Assembly (NCBI GenBank): GCA_050256015.1 | Contig: JBFWIL010000163.1 | Location: 1-6,216 of the forward strand | DNA: 6,216 nucleotides | From: JBFWIL01 sp050256015 | Lineage (GTDB): Bacteria > Bacteroidota > Bacteroidia > Bacteroidales > Prolixibacteraceae | Direction of reading: 5' to 3' | Shown: piece after piece, positions 1-6,216 of the stretch | Position numbering within the stretch: position 1 is the stretch's first letter | Layout: each line of letters opens with the position of its first letter | Made by a program: the position numbers and the translations under genes | The notes under the pieces: generated by a model | The model's input: the letters and a program-made list of their open reading frames with translations, nothing else | Told to the model about the DNA's origin: nothing | Database searches by the model: none

Positions 1-996
1 GGCATTGCTGATTTTAATGCGGAACTCCGGGATAAATTCGGCGTCGATCTGATTCCTTTTATGGAAGACTGGTTCAGTAGCCGGGAGCTTCCTGCCTATC
101 TGATAGGGAAGGTAGAGGCGGTCAATGTGCTTGATGATGACCAGCTGAAGACCATGGTGAAACTGAAAGTGACCAACACGGAAGAAACAGAGGGAGTCAT
201 TTCTGTTGATTTCCGGCTGGGAGGAGGACCCGGCGGACGCTTTGGCGGAATGGGCGGCGCTCCCGAAACCATCAGCCGGCTGGTGTTGCTGGAAGGCGGT
301 CAGACAAAAAATGTCAGTATCTTGCTTAACGGAACGCCCCGCGGAGCAGTGATCAATACCTTCAGCTCAAAAAATATTCCCTCTGAGATTCAGCTGTCCC
401 TCGGGGAGGTGGAAGAGGATAAGAAAGCGGTTCCCTATGAGGGTGAAGAAGTGGTTGACCTGCCCGTGCGTGTGGCCGAGGACAATGAGATCATTGTTGA
501 CAATGAAGATCCGTATTTCCGCCGCAGTCAGGCCGGGCAGATCAGCTTGTTGCAACAGCTGCTGATCGATAAAGACCGGCAGTCAGGTCAGTACCAGGGG
601 TTTTCCCGCTGGCGTCCCCCCAGAAGCTGGACGCTGACCACCAATTCCGATTTTTACGGGGCTTATGTCCGTTCGGCGCATTACATCAGAAGCGGGGAAG
701 GAGATCAGAAAGTCAGCTGGAACATCCCCATTGATGAGAACGGGTATTATGATCTGTATGTCTATGTCTATAAAAATACCTGGGGAAGACGACGCGACAA
801 TGACGGGGATTATCATTACATGATTCACCATGATGACGGAACGGAGGAGGCCATTGTTGAGCTCGACAGTGCTGAGCCGGGCTGGAATCATTTGGGAGCT
901 TTTTATTTTTCTCCGGATACAGCCGTAGTGGAGATGACCAATCAGTCAAAAGGACGGATGGTAGTGGCCGATGCTGTGAAACTGATCAAACAGTAA
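1..996 (+). CDS. C-terminal part of an M1-type peptidase-like protein with a golvesin C-terminal-like domain (5' partial)
   Basis: The reading frame is open from the first base of the window, so the ATG at nt 61 is almost certainly internal and the true start lies upstream. The visible 331 residues fall into three parts. Residues 1-30 (FGVDLIPFMEDWF at nt 37-75, then a Pro a few residues on) resemble the end of the M1 aminopeptidase/gluzincin helical region, which usually closes with a phenylalanine-rich helix and a Trp-Phe pair. Residues about 35-150 look like a beta-sandwich, interrupted by a Gly-rich stretch at nt 220-261. Residues about 160-330 match the golvesin C-terminal-like (xanthan-lyase-type) domain: GYYDLYVYVY at nt 742-771, GWNHLGAFYF at nt 880-909 and the terminal ADAVKLI at nt 967-987. 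The zinc-binding HExxH motif, if present, is outside the window, so peptidase activity cannot be confirmed. The golvesin domain is probably a binding or adhesion module; its ligand is unknown. The gene ends 30 bp before the TolC gene. I am confident of the golvesin domain and moderately confident of the M1 assignment. Confidence 0.7.
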   Translation, partial: GIADFNAELRDKFGVDLIPFMEDWFSSRELPAYLIGKVEAVNVLDDDQLKTMVKLKVTNTEETEGVISVDFRLGGGPGGRFGGMGGAPETISRLVLLEGGQTKNVSILLNGTPRGAVINTFSSKNIPSEIQLSLGEVEEDKKAVPYEGEEVVDLPVRVAEDNEIIVDNEDPYFRRSQAGQISLLQQLLIDKDRQSGQYQGFSRWRPPRSWTLTTNSDFYGAYVRSAHYIRSGEGDQKVSWNIPIDENGYYDLYVYVYKNTWGRRRDNDGDYHYMIHHDDGTEEAIVELDSAEPGWNHLGAFYFSPDTAVVEMTNQSKGRMVVADAVKLIKQ

Positions 997-1026
997 ATCA
1001 ATCAGAAACAAAAACGACTGTTCTAT

Positions 1027-2502
1027 ATGAAATTTTTTATGCCTAAACTACATGTCTGCCTGCTGGCCTTTTTTGCGGGCACAGGCCTGCTGCAGGCCCA
1101 GCAGCTGCTTACCCTTGATCAGGCTCTTGAGATTGCCCGGCAAAATAGTCCGGATATTCTCAGTTCTCTCTATTCTCTGGAACGTTCCCAGGAATCGCTG
1201 AATGCCCAGAAGGCGGCCCTTAAATCACAGTTTGTGCTGGGACTAAACCCTTTGGAATACAGTAAAAACCGGACTTTTGATGATTTTTCCTCAACCTGGT
1301 ACACCAACGAATCGTTTGAGACCTCGGGAACCTTTACCGTTTCCCAGCCCATTCTTCCCACTGACGGGACCCTCTCCCTGGTGAACCGTTTTGGCTGGCA
1401 AAAAAATAATAATGATTATTCCAATACTGAAGACGAGGTGTTTACCAATAACCTGTATCTTAGTCTTACCCAGCCGCTGTTTACCTATAATCGGCTCAAG
1501 CTGGAGATAAAGGAACTGGAACTGGACCTGGAAAATTCCAATCTGAGCTATGCAATGCAGAAACTGGATCTGGAAAAGGAGGTGACCCAATATTTTTACA
1601 ATGTATATATGGCCCAGATGAGCTTGAGCATTGCGGAGGATGAACTCGACAACACCGGGAAAACTTATGAGATTACAAAAAACAAGGTGGAAGCAGGCCT
1701 GGCCGCTAAGGAGGAATTGTACCAGGCTGAGCTGAATTATGCCACGGCCCGTTCTGAAGTGCAGAACCAGCGCGTCACCCTGGAAAATTACAAGGATCAG
1801 TTTAAGCAATACATTGGTTTGGATATCAATGAAGAGATCGGGGTGATTGCCGATGTGGAAGCTCATTCGGTGGAAGTCGATGAGGAGATGGCCATTCAGC
1901 ACGGATTGAAGGCGCGTATGGAAATCCGGCAGCGGGAAATCAGCGTTGAGACCTCCCAGTTCGATCTGATTGAAACCAAGGCGCTCAATGAATTTGAAGG
2001 CGAAATGAACCTGTCTATCGGCATCATTGGGGAAGACAAGAAGTTCAGCGATATGTATGATAATCCGACACGCAATCCTTCCGTGTCGGTTTCCTTTAAC
2101 ATTCCGCTATTCGACTGGGGGGAAAAGAAGTCCCGGATCAAAGCCCAGCAGGCTGTGATCCGGCAGCAGGAACTGAGCTTTGACCAGGAAAAAATTCAGA
2201 TTGTGGTCGATATCCGGCAGATTTGCCGGAACCTGCTGAATCTGAGCAACCAGATTGAGATAGCCCGTCAGAATGAAAAGAATGCTCAACTGACCTACGA
2301 GATCAACCAGGAGCGTTATGCTAACGGCGATCTGACCAGCATGGACCTGAAACTATACCAGACTCAGCTTTCTGAAAATAAAATGGCCTATGCCCAGGCG
2401 CTGATTGATTACAAGATTGAACTGCTGAACCTTAAGATCCAGAGCCTGTATGACTTTGAACGGAAGGAAGCCATTATTCCCGAAGAAATTATGCAACCCT
2501 AA
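1027..2502 (+). CDS. TolC family outer-membrane efflux channel protein
   Basis: This is the outer-membrane factor of a tripartite efflux pump: a trimer forming an outer-membrane beta-barrel plus a long periplasmic alpha-helical tunnel. At 491 residues it is of normal length for the family. The N-terminus carries a signal peptide, with a hydrophobic stretch at about residues 8-22 and a likely cleavage after LQA (Ala24), before QQLLTLDQALEIA, the usual first helix of mature TolC-like proteins. The expected internal duplication is visible: SLTQPLF near residue 149 in the first half and SFNIPLFDWG near residue 359 in the second, each leading into a long charged helix (for example residues 153-250 and 366-475). 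VSQPILPTDGTLSL near residue 107 lies in the first strand region. I chose ATG 1027; ATG 1039 (Met5) is also possible and would still leave a signal peptide. No Shine-Dalgarno motif precedes either. It is the first gene of the efflux operon and is followed after 30 bp by the adaptor. The family call is secure; the substrate is unknown. Confidence 0.95.
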   Translation: MKFFMPKLHVCLLAFFAGTGLLQAQQLLTLDQALEIARQNSPDILSSLYSLERSQESLNAQKAALKSQFVLGLNPLEYSKNRTFDDFSSTWYTNESFETSGTFTVSQPILPTDGTLSLVNRFGWQKNNNDYSNTEDEVFTNNLYLSLTQPLFTYNRLKLEIKELELDLENSNLSYAMQKLDLEKEVTQYFYNVYMAQMSLSIAEDELDNTGKTYEITKNKVEAGLAAKEELYQAELNYATARSEVQNQRVTLENYKDQFKQYIGLDINEEIGVIADVEAHSVEVDEEMAIQHGLKARMEIRQREISVETSQFDLIETKALNEFEGEMNLSIGIIGEDKKFSDMYDNPTRNPSVSVSFNIPLFDWGEKKSRIKAQQAVIRQQELSFDQEKIQIVVDIRQICRNLLNLSNQIEIARQNEKNAQLTYEINQERYANGDLTSMDLKLYQTQLSENKMAYAQALIDYKIELLNLKIQSLYDFERKEAIIPEEIMQP

Positions 2503-2532
2503 ATCGGCATTACCGAGAAAAAACGATTCATT

Positions 2533-3612
2533 ATGATAAAACGTACAGCTATGAACATCCATCGCATCAGTTTCCTTTTTATGCTGGGAGGAGGGCTGAT
2601 CCTGAACTCCTGTAGCAATACCAGCCAGGACACTTCGGCTGAAGTGGCGGTACCGGTTTCGGTACAGGACCTTCGGCCGGCTTCCATCGAGCAGACCTGC
2701 AGCACTACCGGCACGGTAATGGCCACCCAGGAAGCCACTCTGAGCACAGAAATGACAGGCCGTTATCACCTGCAAACCAATACGCGTACGGGGAAACCTT
2801 TTATGCTGGGCGACCGGGTCAGGAAAGGCGAGGTCATTGTCGGCCTGGAAGATGAGGAATTTGTTAACGGACTCGGTATTGAAGCCAAGGAACTCAGCTT
2901 GAAAATGGCCGAACAAGATTATATAAAACAAAAATCGCTGTATGACAAAGGAGGGGTAACCCTCAGTGAACTGAGCAGTGCCGAGGTGGAGGCTGTCAAC
3001 GCCCGCGACAGTTATGAAGGGGCAAAAATTCAGCTGGGATATACCCAGGTGGAGGCTCCTTTTACGGGCATCATTACCTCCCTGCCTCATTATACGGACG
3101 GGACCCGGGTGGCCAGCGGAGCAGAGGTGGTCGGACTTATGAGCTATGAAAAACTGTTGCTGGAAGTGAATCTGCCGGAAAAACAGATTAATGAGGTGGT
3201 TCGCAATCTGCCGGTCCGGGTGATGAATTACACGCTGCCCGATGATACGCTGCAGGGAATTGTCAGGGAGGTTTCCCCGGCTATAAGCACGGAAACCCGG
3301 ACTTTTACGGCCAAGCTGAGCATTGATAATGGAGGGCTGCTGTTGCGTCCGGGTATGTTTGTGCAAGCTGAAATTATCCTTGCCCGCAAAGACAGTGTGA
3401 TTGTTATACCCAAGGAAGTGATTCTTTCCAGTCAGCGTGGAAAGTCGGTTTTTGTGGTTCAGCAGGGAACAGCCGAACAGCGGCAGGTTACTTTTGGATA
3501 TGAAAACAAGGACCAGGTGGAAATAACCTCCGGACTGAAGGTGAATGACAGGCTGGTGGTAAAGGGCTATGAAACGCTTCGGAACCGGTCGAAAGTAAAA
3601 ATCATTAAGTAA
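2533..3612 (+). CDS. RND efflux periplasmic adaptor subunit (membrane fusion protein, HlyD/AcrA-type lipoprotein)
   Basis: This protein links the inner-membrane RND pump to the TolC channel across the periplasm. The N-terminus has a lipoprotein signal: a hydrophobic segment at residues 13-24, then LNSC with the lipidated Cys at residue 27. No acidic run follows the Cys, so the Bacteroidota surface-export signal is not apparent and a periplasm-facing anchor is expected. Domain order fits the family: first lipoyl half at about 66-107 (GDRVRKGEVI at 93-102), a short alpha-helical hairpin at about 110-168, second lipoyl half at about 170-204 (EAPFTGII at 174-181), a beta-barrel at about 205-285 (LRPGMFV at 271-277), and a membrane-proximal C-terminal domain at about 290-359. 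The first lipoyl half is longer than in AcrA-type proteins, with about seven extra residues around TRTGKPF (84-90). At 359 residues the length is normal. I chose ATG 2533; ATG 2551 (Met7) is an alternative that keeps the lipobox. It lies 30 bp after the TolC gene and 10 bp before the pump gene, consistent with translation from one mRNA. Confidence 0.95.
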   Translation: MIKRTAMNIHRISFLFMLGGGLILNSCSNTSQDTSAEVAVPVSVQDLRPASIEQTCSTTGTVMATQEATLSTEMTGRYHLQTNTRTGKPFMLGDRVRKGEVIVGLEDEEFVNGLGIEAKELSLKMAEQDYIKQKSLYDKGGVTLSELSSAEVEAVNARDSYEGAKIQLGYTQVEAPFTGIITSLPHYTDGTRVASGAEVVGLMSYEKLLLEVNLPEKQINEVVRNLPVRVMNYTLPDDTLQGIVREVSPAISTETRTFTAKLSIDNGGLLLRPGMFVQAEIILARKDSVIVIPKEVILSSQRGKSVFVVQQGTAEQRQVTFGYENKDQVEITSGLKVNDRLVVKGYETLRNRSKVKIIK

Positions 3613-3622
3613 AGCTGCAGCT

Positions 3623-6216
3623 GTGAAGAAATTAAGTGAATTTTCGGTAAACAATCCGGTGACCGTGCTGATGCTTGTGCTGGCTATTTTACTGCTGGGC
3701 TATATATCTTACGACAAGCTGGGCATCGACCTGTTTCCCGACCTGAATAACCCGAGGCTGTTTATTGAGCTGGAAGCCGGGGAACGGCCGCCAGGAGAGA
3801 TAGAACAGCAGTTCGTGGAGAATCTGGAAGCTTTGGCCATCCGCCAGTCGGATGTGGTGCAGGTCTCTTCGGTATCCCGGGTGGGAAGTGCACAGATCAC
3901 CGTGGAATATGCCTGGAACAAAAATATGGACGATGCTTTTCTGGATCTGCAGAAAGCCGTAACCTCCTGGGGCCAGAATGAGGATGTTGACGAGATCAAC
4001 ATCACTCAGCACGATCCGAACGCCGATCCGGTTATGTTACTGGCCCTGAGCCATCCGACGATCACCGATATGAACGAGCTGCGCAAAACGGCCAGCAATT
4101 ACATCCGCAATGAACTGATCCGGCTGGAAGGCATTGCCGAGGTGGAAATATCGGGAGAGGAGGAACAGGAAGTGCTTATTGAGACCAGTCCGTATTTGCT
4201 GGATGCTTTTGGCCTCAGCCTGAGTGGTCTGGCCACCAGCATAGAAAATTATAATCAGAGCATCAGCGGCGGCTCAATCGAAGAAATGGGCTTGCGTTAT
4301 GTGGTTAAAGGAGTTAGTCAGCTTGCCTCCCTTTCGGATTTTGAAAACATCATTGTAGGCTATAAACAGACGCGTTCCGATGATGAAACGGCTCCCTATG
4401 CTCCTGTGTTCCTTCGGGAAGTGGCCCGGGTCAGTTATCAGAATGCGGAACCGGAAAACCTGGTGCGGCTGAATGGCGAGCGTTGTCTCGGCCTTTCGGT
4501 TTACAAGGAAACCCGCTACAATACGGTAAGGGCTGTGGAGGCTGTTCAGGATGCCATGGCTGGCATTGAAAAGGCTTTGCCCGGCTACCGTTTGCAGCTG
4601 GTTAGCAATCAGGGTGTTTTTATCCGGCAGGCTATCGGGGAAGTGGAAAACTCGGCCTTATACGGTATTTTGCTGGCGGTGTTCGTATTGTACCTTTTTC
4701 TTCGGAGGCTCGATACTACCTTGATTATCAGTATTGCAATTCCCATTTCCATCGTGGCTACCTTCAGCCTGATGTATTTTAACGGACTCAGTTTAAACAT
4801 TATGACCCTGGGCGGACTGGCCCTGGGGGCAGGAATGCTGGTGGATAATGCCATTGTGGTGGTGGAAAACATTTTCCGGAACCGGGAGAACGGTATGCCG
4901 GTGAGGCAGGCGGCTATTGACGGCACTTCCCAGGTGAGCGGAGCTATTGTGGCTTCAACCATTACCACTATTGTGGTGTTTTTGCCTATTGTCTATATTC
5001 ACGGGGCTTCCGGAGAACTGTTTCGTGATCAGGCCTGGACAGTGGCCTTTTCCCTTATTTCTTCCCTGCTGGTAGCTATGGTGGTTATTCCCATGCTGTT
5101 TAACAGTTTTTATAAAAATAAACAGCAGGTTCGTCTGCAGTCTGTTCAGGTGAAAGGCTATGGCCGGTTCCTGAACAAGGTACTTGACCGGAAAACCTGG
5201 GTTATTCTGATTGCTTTGTTGCTGATGGGCGGAACAGCTCTGCTGCTCCCCCTTGTGGGAACCGAATTCATGCCGCGCACGGAAACCGGGGAATTCCGTA
5301 TCGACTTGCGTATGCAGGAAGGAACCCGGCTGGAGCGGACCAGCTCGGCTGTGGAAAATCTGGAAGATTTGGTGAGCGGTATCCTGGGGGAAAACCTGAA
5401 GCTGTTATATTGTCATGTGGGACCCTCAGAGACCAGCAGTTCATCAACAGCAATTTTTGAAGGAGAAAATACGGCCAGTATCCGCGTTGTGCTGAAGGAT
5501 AAGGCCGGCATTAGCTCTTCGGAGGCCATTAGCAGGATCAGCCAGACCATTGGCGAAATTTCCGGTGCCGAGATTTCCTACCGGCAGGAAGAGTCGGCCC
5601 TGAAAAATATGATGGGGACCGATGAGGCTCCCCTGGTGGTGGAAGTGCAGGGCGAGGAGCTGGAGACCATCGAGAGCCTGGCAGCCAAAGTGAAGAAGGA
5701 ACTGGAAGGCCTGCAGGGCATCTACAATATCGAATCGTCAATGGAAGAGGGTTCCCCTGAGGTCAACCTGTATATAGACCGGATGCGGGCCGGTATGTAC
5801 GGATTGAGTGTAAACGATATGGTTAGTCAGATTCAGGCCCAGCTGGAAGGTCAGGAAGCCGGGGACGTGGAGCAGTCAGGAGAGCTGCAGTCCGTCATAA
5901 TCCGGTTGCCGGAAAAAGGCTTGTCGGATCTTTCGGGTATCCGTATTTCAGGTGATGACCAGGATTTTTATCTGAATGAACTGGCTGATATTGAAATGGG
6001 ACAGTCACCCCGGGAAATTTATCGCCGCAACCAAACCCGTATCGGAAGAATTACGGCTCAACTGGATAAGGACAAGCCGCTTGACCAGGCTGCAAGAGAA
6101 ATCCGGGCCGCTCTGGCATCGGTCAGCATTCCTTCCGATTACCGGGTGGCGGTGAGCGGGCAAGAGGAAAAGCGGGCCGAATCCATGTCAAGCCTGGGCT
6201 TTGCTCTGATGCTTTC
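3623..6216 (+). CDS. RND family efflux pump, inner-membrane permease subunit (3' partial, GTG start)
   Basis: This is the proton-driven inner-membrane pump of the tripartite system. The frame is open from the GTG at nt 3623 to the right edge, giving 864 residues of an expected 1020-1070. GTG is the best start because it yields the typical RND N-terminus: a short basic and polar lead (KKLSEFSVNNPVTVLM), TM1 at about 13-30, then GIDLFPDL at 34-41. No ATG suits this position. Porter subdomains occupy about 45-340. TM2 (346-363), TM3 (366-386), TM4 (394-416), TM5 (440-460) and TM6 (472-494) follow, then TM7 (526-542) leading to GTEFMPRTETGEF at 546 and the second porter half. The sequence stops at the lead-in to TM8. 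TM4 carries LGAGMLVDNAIVVVEN: Asp408 matches the first proton-relay Asp of AcrB (D407), but the second position is Asn409. The motif ALKNMMGTDEAPLVVEV in the second porter half resembles a Bacteroidota RND subgroup sometimes labelled CusA/CzcA-like, but I see no methionine-rich metal path. Drug, lipid or metal substrate cannot be decided. Confidence 0.95.
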   Translation, partial: MKKLSEFSVNNPVTVLMLVLAILLLGYISYDKLGIDLFPDLNNPRLFIELEAGERPPGEIEQQFVENLEALAIRQSDVVQVSSVSRVGSAQITVEYAWNKNMDDAFLDLQKAVTSWGQNEDVDEINITQHDPNADPVMLLALSHPTITDMNELRKTASNYIRNELIRLEGIAEVEISGEEEQEVLIETSPYLLDAFGLSLSGLATSIENYNQSISGGSIEEMGLRYVVKGVSQLASLSDFENIIVGYKQTRSDDETAPYAPVFLREVARVSYQNAEPENLVRLNGERCLGLSVYKETRYNTVRAVEAVQDAMAGIEKALPGYRLQLVSNQGVFIRQAIGEVENSALYGILLAVFVLYLFLRRLDTTLIISIAIPISIVATFSLMYFNGLSLNIMTLGGLALGAGMLVDNAIVVVENIFRNRENGMPVRQAAIDGTSQVSGAIVASTITTIVVFLPIVYIHGASGELFRDQAWTVAFSLISSLLVAMVVIPMLFNSFYKNKQQVRLQSVQVKGYGRFLNKVLDRKTWVILIALLLMGGTALLLPLVGTEFMPRTETGEFRIDLRMQEGTRLERTSSAVENLEDLVSGILGENLKLLYCHVGPSETSSSSTAIFEGENTASIRVVLKDKAGISSSEAISRISQTIGEISGAEISYRQEESALKNMMGTDEAPLVVEVQGEELETIESLAAKVKKELEGLQGIYNIESSMEEGSPEVNLYIDRMRAGMYGLSVNDMVSQIQAQLEGQEAGDVEQSGELQSVIIRLPEKGLSDLSGIRISGDDQDFYLNELADIEMGQSPREIYRRNQTRIGRITAQLDKDKPLDQAAREIRAALASVSIPSDYRVAVSGQEEKRAESMSSLGFALML

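Larger units (their letters stand above)
1027..6216 (+). other. Tripartite RND efflux operon (outer-membrane factor, adaptor, pump)
   Basis: Three co-directional genes encode every component of an RND tripartite exporter. The gaps are 30 bp (2503-2532) and 10 bp (3613-3622), with no convincing terminator or promoter in either. The outer-membrane factor comes first and the pump last; the operon continues past the window. No TetR-, MarR- or two-component-type regulator is encoded in the visible part, and the 30 bp before the TolC gene (997-1026) shows no recognisable Bacteroidota promoter (-33 TTG with -7 TAnnTTTG). The promoter may therefore lie within or upstream of the peptidase-like gene. 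That the genes act together follows from family knowledge; co-transcription is inferred from spacing. Confidence 0.85.

Noticed and set aside
61..63. ATG at nt 61 as the start of the first gene
   Set aside because: The same frame is open back to nt 1, and the 20 upstream codons continue the helix that ends in the Trp-Phe motif typical of M1-like proteins. The ATG is an internal Met.
1291..1902. A 203-codon open frame on the minus strand
   Set aside because: It is entirely antisense to the TolC-family gene, and its Leu/Ile/His/Phe-rich translation has no family resemblance. It is a shadow of the coding strand.
2504..2516. Small hairpin TCGG-CATTA-CCGA in the gap between the TolC and adaptor genes
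   Set aside because: The stem is only 4 bp and is followed by A residues rather than T on the coding strand, so it is not a credible intrinsic terminator.
2353..3654. A 433-codon open frame on the minus strand
   Set aside because: It lies antisense to the adaptor gene and the end of the TolC gene, both clearly real. Its translation is rich in His, Phe, Gln and Arg with no recognisable domain, as expected from the reverse complement of a biased coding sequence.
4609..4968. A 119-codon open frame on the minus strand
   Set aside because: It is antisense to TM2-TM5 of the RND pump, where the plus-strand frame encodes highly conserved motifs. The reverse frame shows no domain.
3623..6216. Assignment of the pump as a CusA/CzcA heavy-metal exporter
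   Set aside because: A single relay Asp and some second-half motifs resemble that group, but no methionine pairs characteristic of CusA metal transport are apparent and no metal-binding accessory gene is present, so the substrate class is left open.

Overview
The window most likely comes from a Gram-negative bacterium of the Bacteroidota, perhaps a free-living Bacteroidales/Marinilabiliales-type lineage. Three things suggest this: a golvesin C-terminal-like domain in the first protein, start codons preceded by A/T-rich sequence without Shine-Dalgarno motifs, and a lipoprotein-type RND adaptor encoded between its TolC partner and its pump. The phylum call is moderately secure; anything finer is a guess.

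Layout, all on the + strand: (1) nt 1-996 is the 3' end of a large gene whose start lies outside the window. The encoded fragment looks like the tail of an M1-type (gluzincin) metallopeptidase-like protein followed by a golvesin C-terminal-like beta-sandwich domain. (2) nt 1027-2502 encodes a TolC-family outer-membrane channel. (3) nt 2533-3612 encodes a membrane-fusion (periplasmic adaptor) lipoprotein. (4) nt 3623-6216 encodes the first 864 residues of an RND inner-membrane pump. It starts at GTG and runs off the right edge, so an ATG-only or complete-ORF search would miss it.

Genes 2-4 form a complete tripartite efflux set in the order outer-membrane factor, adaptor, pump, with gaps of 30 and 10 bp and no terminator, so they are almost certainly one operon. 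The pump should use the proton-motive force to take substrate from the periplasm or outer leaflet of the inner membrane. The adaptor, tethered by a lipid anchor, would bridge the pump to the TolC trimer, which exports substrate through the outer membrane. The substrate cannot be read from the sequence. The peptidase-like gene ends only 30 bp before the TolC gene with no visible terminator, so it may share the transcript, but a functional link is unproven.

Coding sequence fills almost the whole window. I see no RNA genes, mobile elements, CRISPR arrays or recognisable promoters, and no regulator gene. I find no strong evidence for a previously undescribed system: this is mainly an ordinary efflux operon. 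The points worth a second look are the peptidase-golvesin architecture next to it and the Asp-Asn pair in the pump's proton-relay helix.
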